Positions 7,837-16,035 of a DNA stretch of 64,000 nucleotides are shown here, one piece after another. Position 1 is the first letter of the stretch; every line of letters starts with the position of its first letter. Position numbers and translations under genes: made by a program. Source of the stretch: Pseudoalteromonas sp. FUC4 (GTDB taxonomy: Bacteria > Pseudomonadota > Gammaproteobacteria > Enterobacterales > Alteromonadaceae); contig NZ_SEUI01000002.1 in NCBI RefSeq assembly GCF_008370255.1, positions 106,556 to 170,555 of the forward strand, in the 5' to 3' direction. The notes under the pieces were generated by a model. That model was given only the letters and a program-made list of their open reading frames with translations. It was not told the origin of the DNA and ran no database searches.

Positions 7837-8901
7837 ATGACACCGGATCAAAAATTTGCACGCTATGTAAGGTTTTCTCTCATAGGATTTATCATAGTAT
7901 TTATTTACTATTTAGTGGCCGATATGGTTTTGCCTGTAACACCACAAGCACGTGTATATCACCCTGTTGTGCAAATATCACCTCAAATTAGTGGCCGAGT
8001 CACTAGTGTGCAAGTTAGTAATAACCAATCTGTTAAAGCAGGCGATATATTATTTTGTATCGATGAAGGCCCATACAATTTAGCCAAGGAACAAGCTCAA
8101 CTAGCGCTTGATGATGCTAAATTACAAAATAAACGCCTTGATACTAATGTTAAAGCGCTTGAGGCACAAATAAGTGCTGCAAACGCTAAACAGCATGAGC
8201 AAAAACTATTAAAAAGTAGAGGCGAAAAGCTCTATAAGCAAAAGTCTATATCGGAGCAAGAGCTTGAAAGCATTCGTGCTAATTTTGAAGCCAGTAAAGC
8301 AAATGTTGCAGCTCTTGAAGCGCAGTTAGCTGAAGCGGTTTTAGCAAGAGGTGACTCAGGTAACAAAAACTTAGCCATGCGCCATGCTGCTAACCAGTTA
8401 GCACAAGCTGAACTGAATTTATCCTATACAAAAGTGCGCGCATTAAGTGACGGCGTAGTTGCTAACTTACAATTATTAGACGGCGCGTATGCTGTTGCAG
8501 GTAGCCCATTATTAGCTATTGTCGCTAAAAAAGCCGACTTAGTTGCTGACTTTAGAGAAAAGTCACTCTCAAATATGAAGCAAGGCACACAAGCGCGCGT
8601 AGTATTTGATAGCCGCCCAGGTGAAGTTTACGACGCAATACTTGAAACATTTGAAGCTGGCGTTAGCAGCGGTCAACTTAGCGCAAATGGTTTACTAAGT
8701 TCAACAGAAACCAGTAATCGTTGGGTGCGTGATGCACAGCGTCAACGCATTCACTTAAAGCTCATAAATCATCAAGACTTAATAGCAAACATGCCTAGTG
8801 GCTCACGTGCAACAGTACAATTATTACCAGAATCAACAATTGGGCAATGGTTTGGCTCTGCGCAAATCAGGTTTATTAGCTGGTTACACTACATTTATTA
8901 A
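7837..8901 (+). CDS. HlyD/EmrA-type membrane fusion protein of an efflux pump
   Basis: A 354-residue periplasmic adaptor. One N-terminal membrane anchor (about residues 11-32) is followed by a biotinyl-lipoyl-like half (VVQISPQISGRVTSVQVSNNQSVKAGDILF), a long coiled coil (about 85-190), the second lipoyl half (YTKVRALSDGVVANLQL) and a beta-barrel region. This is the EmrA/AaeA arrangement. It would connect an inner-membrane transporter to an outer-membrane channel. It sits in an operon with the SlyA-like regulator and the DUF2955 membrane protein; no outer-membrane channel gene is present here. Confidence 0.85.
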   Translation: MTPDQKFARYVRFSLIGFIIVFIYYLVADMVLPVTPQARVYHPVVQISPQISGRVTSVQVSNNQSVKAGDILFCIDEGPYNLAKEQAQLALDDAKLQNKRLDTNVKALEAQISAANAKQHEQKLLKSRGEKLYKQKSISEQELESIRANFEASKANVAALEAQLAEAVLARGDSGNKNLAMRHAANQLAQAELNLSYTKVRALSDGVVANLQLLDGAYAVAGSPLLAIVAKKADLVADFREKSLSNMKQGTQARVVFDSRPGEVYDAILETFEAGVSSGQLSANGLLSSTETSNRWVRDAQRQRIHLKLINHQDLIANMPSGSRATVQLLPESTIGQWFGSAQIRFISWLHYIY

Positions 8902-8911
8902 TGGAGGCTTT

Positions 8912-9961
8912 ATGACTCAAATTGTTAGCCAAGGCCCACAATTAGACTCCAATGGCCTTCGCCAAGCACTGCGCATTGCAGGTGGGTGCACCCTTGGCTT
9001 TACTATTAGTAAATTAATGAACTGGCCTAATGGTATATTTTTTACCGTTTATCCTATGTTGATATTGGGCATGGTACCTACGTTAAGTCGTGGGCTTATA
9101 AATCAATTTATAGCATCTGCTGCATTTAGTGCACTTATAGTGCTAATAATGCAGGGATTGTTTTCTCACTTGCCAGTCGTTATGACATTGTTAGTGTTTG
9201 GTGTTTTCTGCTTTTTATTTCATAAAATGAGTAGCGGTAGCGCCTTTTTATTTGGCGCTTTAAGCGTGATCAGTCTTTCTATTCAGCTACACTTTTCCAG
9301 CTATGTTGATGAAGGAAGTAGTATTTATCCGTTAATTTTAACTAATGGTTTGGCTATATTTTTAACCGTTATTATTGGAGCATTAATGCATGGCCTATTT
9401 CCTGATGTAACCGCAAGGCCCGGGCGAGTAATGCCAGCTAAAGCAAAAGAAAGTATTCGCCATGAGGTATTGCTATGCTCAACCGTGGCTACGCTATCTT
9501 TTGTGGTTTTTCAGGTTCTTGATTTACAAGACTCAATATCTGCGCAGGCAGCTTCTGTGCTTATTTTGTTTTCATTGTGCTGGAAAGCCGCAGGTATGGC
9601 CGGTTGGCAACGAGCAATTGGAACGCTTATAGGCTGTAATGCTGCGTTACTATCGCAACTATTTTTGTATAGCCACTCTGATTTTTTACTTTTTCCGATA
9701 GCTATTTTATGGATACTTTCGTTTGTTTTTGCGCGCTTTCATATTTTAGGCGGAGGCATGCCTGGTATAGGTTTTGGTGTACTGACTACGTTTGGTATTT
9801 TATTTGGAAATTCACTCGGACCAGGCCAAGATCTTGTTTATAGTGCAATGTACCGATTTAGCTCGGTATCTGTGGCTATAATTTCAAGCTTATGTGTAGT
9901 GTATGTTATGCACCATATCCTTAATCGGTTTAGTGTAACTCGCCATCATACTTATGATTAG
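8912..9961 (+). CDS. DUF2955 (FUSC-like) inner-membrane protein, efflux partner
   Basis: About 349 residues, with some ten hydrophobic segments in two bundles (about residues 20-160 and 190-340) and an intervening hydrophilic loop. This pattern fits DUF2955 proteins, which resemble the aromatic acid exporter AaeB/FUSC superfamily and are usually found beside HlyD-like adaptors. I place the start at the ATG at 8912 because GGAGG lies 4 bases upstream (8904-8908); the longer open frame reaching back into the HlyD gene is unlikely. Role: probable proton-driven export of small organic acids or drugs with the preceding adaptor. Confidence 0.75.
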   Translation: MTQIVSQGPQLDSNGLRQALRIAGGCTLGFTISKLMNWPNGIFFTVYPMLILGMVPTLSRGLINQFIASAAFSALIVLIMQGLFSHLPVVMTLLVFGVFCFLFHKMSSGSAFLFGALSVISLSIQLHFSSYVDEGSSIYPLILTNGLAIFLTVIIGALMHGLFPDVTARPGRVMPAKAKESIRHEVLLCSTVATLSFVVFQVLDLQDSISAQAASVLILFSLCWKAAGMAGWQRAIGTLIGCNAALLSQLFLYSHSDFLLFPIAILWILSFVFARFHILGGGMPGIGFGVLTTFGILFGNSLGPGQDLVYSAMYRFSSVSVAIISSLCVVYVMHHILNRFSVTRHHTYD

Positions 9962-9983
9962 ATGAACCGTGTTTTGTAAAATT

Positions 9984-10010
9984 AAAGGCTGCAATTGCAG
10001 CCTTTAGTTT
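9984..10010. terminator. Terminator between the convergent pump and BenE genes
   Basis: AAAGGCTGCAA/TTGCAGCCTTT is a perfect 22-bp palindrome (9984-10005) followed by AGTTTT on the + strand. It fits termination of the efflux operon. Confidence 0.75.
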
Positions 10011-10101
10011 TATAAGCTTAGTTAAGCTATTTTTATGATATAAATAAACTATAATTTTGTTTTAAATACTGACCAGCATCTCTTTGTACACAATAAAGTT
10101 T

Positions 10102-11259
10102 TTAGTCTTTTTGGGTGATAAGGAGCGTAAGCACACCCGCTATAATTCCCCAAAAGGCAGACCCCACTGAGAGTAATGTTAAGTTAGATGCTGTTACTAA
10201 AAAAGTAACAATTGCGGCCTCAGTATATTCAGCCCCACTAAGGGCTTGCTGCAAACTATTAGCAATGGTGCCAAATAGCGCAATGCCCGCCAAAGCTAGA
10301 ATAAGTGCTTGGGGTAAACTTGCTACCAAGCCAACTAATGTAGCCGCGCACAACGCCATTAAAATATAAAATACGCCAGCCGCTATACTCGCCCAATAAC
10401 GTTTATCATGATTTTTATCCGCTTCATCACTCATACATATAGCAGCAGTAATCGCGGCTAAATTAATAGAGTAGGCTCCAAAAGGAGCGCTAAGTATATT
10501 TACAAAGCCAGTAACATTAAGAGATGCAGATATAGGCGCTTTATATTTATATGCTTTTAAAACAGCAATACCCGGTAAATTTTGCGAGGTCATGGTAACT
10601 ATATAAAGTGGTAAACCTATGCTAATGCATGCTTGCAAGTGAAAAACGGGTTCAATATAAGCAAATTCGCTCATTTTCCAGTGCAGTGCGCTGGTATCAA
10701 TATGGCCCATTTGCCAAGCGAGTAGTACACCTATAATAAGCACACTTAACATAGCAAAGCGGGCAAAAAAGCGTTTACCAATAAAGTACATCATAACCAT
10801 CAAGCCAATCACTAAAGGCATGTCGTTCATAAAATTAAACACATCAATACCAAAGGTAACAAGCACGCCAGCTAACATGGCGCATGCAAGCTCACTTGGA
10901 ATACGGTTCATTATTTTTTCAAACCAGCCCGTAACCCCCGACAAAAACACGAGCAATGCACTGAGCATAAACGCACCAATAGCCTCGTTTAAGTTATACC
11001 CTTGGGCACTTGAAATAAGTAATGCAGCTCCCGTGGTAGACCATGCAATTAAAACAGGTACTTTGTAATAGTACGATAAACCAATTGACGTTGTGCCCAT
11101 CACTAAACCGAGCATTAAAATCCAACTAGCTACTAAATCGGGCGTGCCACCAAGGGTTATCACTACCTGATAAATCAATGCAATAGAACTCGAAAAACCT
11201 ATAATTACAGCCACAAGTCCTGCTGTAATTCGGTTAAGCAACTGATCAGACACCTTCAT
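10102..11259 (-). CDS. benE: BenE-family benzoate/H+ symporter
   Basis: About 385 residues with 11-12 hydrophobic segments. Recognised as BenE from its overall pattern, including the conserved GAYSINLAAITAAICMSDEAD loop and a following RYWASIAAGVFY. It would import benzoate or a similar aromatic acid with protons. I choose the ATG at 11259 because GAGGAA lies 5 bases before it; the upstream ATG at 11277 has no such site and the GAGGAA lies within its reading frame. It is convergent with the SlyA-controlled efflux genes. No benzoate-degradation genes are in the window, so a catabolic role is uncertain. Confidence 0.85.
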   Translation of the reverse strand: MKVSDQLLNRITAGLVAVIIGFSSSIALIYQVVITLGGTPDLVASWILMLGLVMGTTSIGLSYYYKVPVLIAWSTTGAALLISSAQGYNLNEAIGAFMLSALLVFLSGVTGWFEKIMNRIPSELACAMLAGVLVTFGIDVFNFMNDMPLVIGLMVMMYFIGKRFFARFAMLSVLIIGVLLAWQMGHIDTSALHWKMSEFAYIEPVFHLQACISIGLPLYIVTMTSQNLPGIAVLKAYKYKAPISASLNVTGFVNILSAPFGAYSINLAAITAAICMSDEADKNHDKRYWASIAAGVFYILMALCAATLVGLVASLPQALILALAGIALFGTIANSLQQALSGAEYTEAAIVTFLVTASNLTLLSVGSAFWGIIAGVLTLLITQKD

Positions 11260-11636
11260 AAATTCCTCGTAATGCATTTATGCAGCACACAACATACGTG
11301 CCCAATAATTACATTGCAATTAGCGATTAGTTTACAAAAGGTGAAATAAATTCACTTTTTATTTTTTATTGTAATTAACGCCAAAAGTTACTTTTAACCA
11401 TTGTATTTAACTAAACAAACAAGTACCCGTAAATGCTCCAAAGCCCGCATAAACACTACTAAAAACCAATACTAAAAAGAGTAAAAAACACACCAAAAAT
11501 AAATATCCCTATATTTTATAAGGAATTATGAAATTCAGAAACAATTCTTTTCGGTTACATTTATTATCTTGATCTAATCCATTTAATAATATAAAAAGTA
11601 ACAAATAGTTAACCAAAAACACCAAAAGAGAAACAA
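11260..11636. other. AT-rich spacer upstream of benE and the zincin prodomain gene
   Basis: A divergent promoter region of 377 bp, very AT-rich toward its right half. I see no gene, no Fur or SlyA-like operator and no strong hairpin. Confidence 0.5.
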
Positions 11637-12341
11637 ATGAAGAGATCTGTCGTCTTACTAATTGCTATTCCATTATCGGCATTTGCAGTTTATGGGCTAT
11701 TTTTTAATGCAGATGAAACGGGCGAACCTATCGCGCCTGTTGCTATTGATTTTGTTCCTATTGATTTACAAAAAACGCGCAATACACATCCCCCTGCACC
11801 TATTGATATGAGTAAAGATCCCATTACCGTAAAACCCATTGTTGCCCCTGACAACAGTTTACCGTTTGAAGAATTTGATGCCGTAAATCGTCTATCCGAC
11901 AAAGCAAAGCAAGTGCTTATAAACGCAAAAGTTTTACCTACCGACTTACATAACGAAGCCTACATTGAGTTTGATTTAAATTCTTTACAGGCGTTAGAAA
12001 CTGGCGAAAACTTTGATTTAGCTATTCCGCAAACAGCCGAAACATTCACCGCAGAGGTGACTAATGTGGTTGAGTCTGAGAATGGCGATAAGAGCATATT
12101 TGGCCAAATAGTGGGTGTTGACGGCCGCATGCATAATACCGTTTTAACGGTAGGTAAAGATGCCGTATATGGCCAATTTACTGCCCCCTCTGGCAATTAT
12201 GTATTCGAAAGTAAAGGTAAGTACGGATGGATTGCAGCAAAACGCGATTTATATAAAAGCCACATAGAGCATGAAGTAACCGCGCCAAAACCCAAATCAG
12301 ATAAAAGCATTGATATATTTGCACCAAAAATTGATGGCTAA
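11637..12341 (+). CDS. Secreted protein resembling the prodomain of zincin metalloproteases
   Basis: A 234-residue protein with an N-terminal hydrophobic signal or anchor (about residues 4-22). Its middle, EAYIEFDLNSLQALETGENF through GQFTAPSGNYVFESKGKYGWIAAKR (about 105-205), has the strand pattern of the beta-rich N-terminal domain that precedes the catalytic domain in secreted reprolysin-like proteases. There is no catalytic motif. The following gene encodes a bare secreted zincin catalytic domain, so this may be its inhibitor or folding chaperone supplied as a separate chain (inference). A weak hairpin (AAAGCCGC / GCAGCTTT, 12364-12387) lies between the two genes. Confidence 0.55.
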   Translation: MKRSVVLLIAIPLSAFAVYGLFFNADETGEPIAPVAIDFVPIDLQKTRNTHPPAPIDMSKDPITVKPIVAPDNSLPFEEFDAVNRLSDKAKQVLINAKVLPTDLHNEAYIEFDLNSLQALETGENFDLAIPQTAETFTAEVTNVVESENGDKSIFGQIVGVDGRMHNTVLTVGKDAVYGQFTAPSGNYVFESKGKYGWIAAKRDLYKSHIEHEVTAPKPKSDKSIDIFAPKIDG

Positions 12342-12462
12342 CCAAAAAATATAAAAAGCAATTAAAGCCGCACTATAAGGCAGCTTTAGTGTGTCTGCTT
12401 TTTATGATCTCAACCAAGTTAAAAACAAGTTCCAACCACAACAAGAGTAAGGAAATACAATA

Positions 12463-13206
12463 ATGAAAAAAGTAATCACAACAACCGCACTAGCTGCGGC
12501 ATTGTGTGCAGCAAGTGTTGCGCAAGCAGAAACAATCGATATAGGTATTTTATATACCGACCAATCAGCTGCTGCAACTAGTAATATTGACACTAAAATA
12601 AATCAATTAATTGCTTTTAGTAATCAGGTATATAGCCAAAATGGCGTTGATATAACACTACGCTTAGCTGGCAAACAAAACTTAGGTGACTACGCAGTAA
12701 CGCCGTCTGAGGATTGGTTAGATTCGGTTACAAATAGCAGCTACGTAGATGGTTTACGCAGCGATTGGAAAGCCGACATGATTGCCGTATTAGGTACTGG
12801 TCAAAGTGCTGGCAATGGGCTTATTTCATGTGGTTTAGCATGGGTTGGCCAAGGCACTAATGGCAATCTATATAGCTCAATGAGCAGCCGTATGTACTCA
12901 ATCACTGCAATTGATTGTGGTGCAACGACATTTGTACACGAACTTGGTCATAACCAAGGTTTAGCGCACTCACGCAAACAAGGTGACACATCTGGCGGTG
13001 TATATGTAGATGGCATGGGTCACGGCGTACAAAACGAGTTTGCAAGTATAATGGCTTACCCGCACGTTTACGGTAGTGCAACTCAGTACGATTACTTCTC
13101 TAACCCTGCCTGGAGCGTAAACGGTATTGCATTTGGTATTACAAACCAAGCGCATGCAATTCGCACAGTTACGGCTACAAAAACAAGTATTGCTAACTTT
13201 AAATAA
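12463..13206 (+). CDS. Secreted zinc metalloprotease (reprolysin-like zincin)
   Basis: A 247-residue preprotein with a clear signal peptide (cleavage after AQA, about residue 23). The zinc site HELGHNQGLAH (about residues 160-170) is the extended HExxHxxGxxH motif of metzincins, and SIMAYPHV downstream supplies the Met-turn. The short N-terminal part IDIGILYTDQSAAA matches the start of a bare reprolysin-type catalytic domain, with no prodomain in the same chain. RBS AAGGAA lies before the ATG. Likely an extracellular endopeptidase feeding peptide uptake; paired with the prodomain-like gene 121 bp upstream. Confidence 0.85.
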   Translation: MKKVITTTALAAALCAASVAQAETIDIGILYTDQSAAATSNIDTKINQLIAFSNQVYSQNGVDITLRLAGKQNLGDYAVTPSEDWLDSVTNSSYVDGLRSDWKADMIAVLGTGQSAGNGLISCGLAWVGQGTNGNLYSSMSSRMYSITAIDCGATTFVHELGHNQGLAHSRKQGDTSGGVYVDGMGHGVQNEFASIMAYPHVYGSATQYDYFSNPAWSVNGIAFGITNQAHAIRTVTATKTSIANFK

Positions 13207-13216
13207 GTAGCGCAGT

Positions 13217-13290
13217 AAAAAGTGGGCTAAATAGCCCGCTTTAAAGTTTTAACATGTTCTTCCCTGCAGAGCGCTTACGCGCTCTTTTTT
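13217..13290 (+). terminator. Two tandem terminators after the metalloprotease
   Basis: The first hairpin pairs GGGCT with AGCCC (about 13222-13240) and is followed by TTTAAAGTTTT. The second is AGAGCGC-TTAC-GCGCTCT (13268-13285) followed by TTTTT, a strong intrinsic terminator. Confidence 0.8.
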
Positions 13291-13387
13291 ATAACATTAA
13301 CAAAAATTAATGTTCTGTCCACCTTCTTGATATACATGGTTAAGTACACTTACTCCATCAGCAATAGTTATTAACTTGGAGTTCCCC

Positions 13388-14704
13388 ATGACCAACCAAT
13401 CAATTAAAAATACAGCAAAACTAATTTCATTAAGTGCTATTACACTTGCGTTAAGCGCATGCGGCAGTAGTTCGTCAAATAACGACAACAATGAGCTAGC
13501 TGCTTCAGCTAATTTACCGAGTGTGATCATAGGGCAAGTAACAGGCGTAACGTCGGATTCAATTACTGTAAACGATCATATTATTGCAGCAGGCTCAGCA
13601 GAAGTAGAAATAGAGGGCAATAACGCAACTCTTGCTAATATAAAACAAGGGATGATGGTAGAAGTAGAAACAAATGGTGCCCGCGCAACTGAAATAGATT
13701 ACGACCCCGTATTTAAAGGTCCTATTAATATAAAAAATGATCAAGTAAATATCGCAGGAATAACACTTAGTAACTTAAACAGCAGTGACTTTAGTCAGGG
13801 GCAATTATTTGAAATAAGTGGCTACAGTCATTCATTAAACTCATTAACGGTTACCTACCATACCCCTATTACTAACAGCCAATCAGAGCTTGAAGTGCAA
13901 GGTAGTATTACCAATTTAAACCAGCAATTACGCACATTTAATTTAGGTGATTTAGTTATTAACTACCAACAAGCTGATATAGACGGCACGCTAAGTAATG
14001 GTCAACTTGTTGAGGTTGAGGGTTTTTATAATAATGCAATATTTACCGCAACCGAGGTTGATGCAGAGCAAAGCCTTAGTTTTACCGATAATATAGACAC
14101 CGAGCTTGAAGGCGTAATCACCTTTGTAAATAACAATATGAGCTTAATAACATTAAACTCGCATTGGCAAGTTAGCATTAATGATCAAACTCAATTTGAA
14201 GATGGCACCACAGCCAATCTTGTTGTTGGTCAAGTTGTTGAGGTAGATGGTGTATGGCAACAAGCCAATAATAAATTACTTGCTCAAGAAATAGAATTTG
14301 AATCAACAAACATCAATTCAAGTACAACTAATCAGCAGTTTTCGGTAGCCGGTATTGTTAGTTACGAGCAAAATATAGCGACAATAAATGGCATTGAATT
14401 TACATTTAATAGCCAAACTGTATTTGAGGATGGATTATCGGTTAATACTCTAGATGGGCAGTGGGTTGAGCTTGAAGGCACTTATAACAATGAGCAAAAC
14501 AGCGTAAGCGAAGTTGAACTAGAGGACGATACAAGTGAGATTAACTTAACCGGTTTAGTGTCGACAAATCAAAATCAGCAAGCAACGCTTTGGGGTTACA
14601 TAAGTGAAGATAACTCTTTAACGCAATATTTAAATCAAACCGTAGAATTAGAATGCCAATGGGTTGCAAGCAACCAAGTAAGAGCATGCGTTTTAGATGA
14701 CTAG
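13388..14704 (+). CDS. DUF5666-type repeat lipoprotein
   Basis: A 438-residue lipoprotein: signal peptide ending in lipobox LSAC with Cys at about residue 25, then a Ser/Asn linker. The body is built from about five copies of a roughly 60-80-residue beta-rich unit of the kind 'V-G-Q-V-T-G-V-T-S-D-S-I-T-V-N...' through 'G-Q-x-V-E-V-E-G' , as in DUF5666 proteins. I use the ATG at 13388, since TTGGAG (13376-13381) is its ribosome site rather than a TTG start. It probably sits in the outer or inner membrane facing the periplasm. It lies before a PepSY/two-component set and may belong to the same response. Function unknown. Confidence 0.7.
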   Translation: MTNQSIKNTAKLISLSAITLALSACGSSSSNNDNNELAASANLPSVIIGQVTGVTSDSITVNDHIIAAGSAEVEIEGNNATLANIKQGMMVEVETNGARATEIDYDPVFKGPINIKNDQVNIAGITLSNLNSSDFSQGQLFEISGYSHSLNSLTVTYHTPITNSQSELEVQGSITNLNQQLRTFNLGDLVINYQQADIDGTLSNGQLVEVEGFYNNAIFTATEVDAEQSLSFTDNIDTELEGVITFVNNNMSLITLNSHWQVSINDQTQFEDGTTANLVVGQVVEVDGVWQQANNKLLAQEIEFESTNINSSTTNQQFSVAGIVSYEQNIATINGIEFTFNSQTVFEDGLSVNTLDGQWVELEGTYNNEQNSVSEVELEDDTSEINLTGLVSTNQNQQATLWGYISEDNSLTQYLNQTVELECQWVASNQVRACVLDD

Positions 14705-14751
14705 TAGCAATATAAAGCGCTGATATAAAGAATAAATCATACGACTAAATA

Positions 14752-14790
14752 AATGTGTTTAGCCCTCTTATTTGGTAGGCTAAACACATT
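14752..14790. repeat. Long inverted repeat between the DUF5666 and PepSY genes
   Basis: AATGTGTTTAGCC (14752-14764) and GGCTAAACACATT (14778-14790) are perfect 13-bp arms around a 13-nt loop. There is no T run, so it may be a weak terminator, an operator or a processing site ahead of the PepSY-response regulator operon. Confidence 0.6.
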
Positions 14791-14809
14791 AAAACAAGAG
14801 CATACTTAC

Positions 14810-15343
14810 ATGAAACATATTTTTTTGAGCGCCTTATTTTTTTGCAGCGGATTATGCCATGCAAGCAGTTCTGCAATTTTTGACAAACTTAATAATTCAA
14901 ACGAGCCATCACCACAGAGTATTTTAAAAAATATAGAAACCGAATACCTAAATACAGCCGTTATTGTAGAGTTTGAGCTAGAGTTCGAAAAAGGACAAAC
15001 CACCTACGAGGTAACACTTTTTGAGCAAAAAAATAATCGCTTTATTGAATTACTAGTTGATGTAAAAGGTAAACTTATTGAGCTTGAATATGCCCCGCCA
15101 GAGCTTGATGAAGACGACGAAGTTGCAGCTGCTAAATTAATGCGTAAAAAAAATTACCGCATGTATCAACTTGTCCAGTCGTTAGATTCAACACAAACAC
15201 AGTACTTAATAGAAGCTCAACTTGAGCAAGATATGGGCGTAACTTATATGGTTGCCACGTTTGTATCGTTAAAAGGGCGTCATAAAAAAGCCATTGATCT
15301 CGCAACAGGTAAAAACCTACCACTACTGCGTTGGGGCAATTAA
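14810..15343 (+). CDS. Periplasmic PepSY-like protein
   Basis: A 177-residue preprotein with signal peptide MKHIFLSALFFCSGLCHA. The segment from ILKNIETEYLN through KGQTTYEVTLFEQ to DVKGKLIELE (about residues 40-100) has the PepSY pattern: a helix, then YEV and a DxxGxhhxhE-like end. The rest is acidic and unassigned. Start chosen at the ATG at 14810 because it directly precedes the signal peptide; the longer frame from 14753 begins inside the inverted repeat. Its stop overlaps the response regulator start (TAATG), so it is probably the periplasmic accessory or target of that two-component system. Confidence 0.7.
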   Translation: MKHIFLSALFFCSGLCHASSSAIFDKLNNSNEPSPQSILKNIETEYLNTAVIVEFELEFEKGQTTYEVTLFEQKNNRFIELLVDVKGKLIELEYAPPELDEDDEVAAAKLMRKKNYRMYQLVQSLDSTQTQYLIEAQLEQDMGVTYMVATFVSLKGRHKKAIDLATGKNLPLLRWGN

Positions 15344-16035
15344 TGAAATTACTTTTGGTTGAAGACGACAAACAAAACCGCGAGTTTTTATACAAAGCCT
15401 TTAGCGAGCTAGGCTATACCGTAGATACCGCACAAGACGGTCAACAAGCATTATTAATTGCCACATGCGAAGAACATGACGCGATTATACTAGACCGAAT
15501 GCTACCAAAGCTAGATGGTTTGCAAGTACTTGCTGCGCTTAGAGCAACAGGAAAAACAACGCCGGTGCTAATACTCTCGGCACTTGATAAAGTAGACGAC
15601 CGAGTTGCAGGCTTAAAAGCAGGTGGCGATGACTACCTTATAAAGCCTTTTGCATTTTCGGAATTGGCTATTCGGGTAGAGAACATAATTAAGCGCCCTT
15701 TTCATAACCAACCACCGCAAACCGCATTAAGTTTAGCAAACGTAAACCTCGATTTTCGTCATCATAAAGCAGACGTAGCTGGGCAAACACTTAACTTACA
15801 ACCTAAAGAATTTAAACTTTTACATTTTTTACTCGATCATAAAAATAAACTCGTTACGCGCACTTTGTTGTTTGAGTCGGTATGGGAATATAATTTTGAT
15901 CCTGGCACAAATGTAATAGATGTACACATAGCAAGGTTACGTAAAAAGCTAACATTGCTTGGTGCAAAAGTACAAATAGAAACAATACGAGGCGTTGGCT
16001 ACCGATTACAAGTAGAGCAAAATAATGATTGTTAA
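15343..16035 (+). CDS. OmpR-family response regulator
   Basis: A 230-residue regulator. Receiver domain residues 1-115 has the acidic pair EDD at 7-9, phospho-acceptor Asp51 in IILDRMLP, and Lys in YLIKPFAF. The C-terminal winged helix (about 130-225) has LQPKEFKLLHFLLDH and TNVIDVHIARLRKKL. Resembles the QseB/PmrA/CusR group. Its ATG overlaps the PepSY stop and its 3' end overlaps the kinase start by 11 bp, so the three form one operon. A CTTAAG-N5-TTTAAG site of the type bound by PmrA/QseB relatives occurs upstream of the T_hemolysin operon in this window. Confidence 0.92.
   Translation: MKLLLVEDDKQNREFLYKAFSELGYTVDTAQDGQQALLIATCEEHDAIILDRMLPKLDGLQVLAALRATGKTTPVLILSALDKVDDRVAGLKAGGDDYLIKPFAFSELAIRVENIIKRPFHNQPPQTALSLANVNLDFRHHKADVAGQTLNLQPKEFKLLHFLLDHKNKLVTRTLLFESVWEYNFDPGTNVIDVHIARLRKKLTLLGAKVQIETIRGVGYRLQVEQNNDC

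Noticed and set aside
8798..8911. Longer N-terminus for the DUF2955 protein
   Set aside because: It would overlap the HlyD gene by over 100 bp, while a strong GGAGG sits just before the ATG at 8912.
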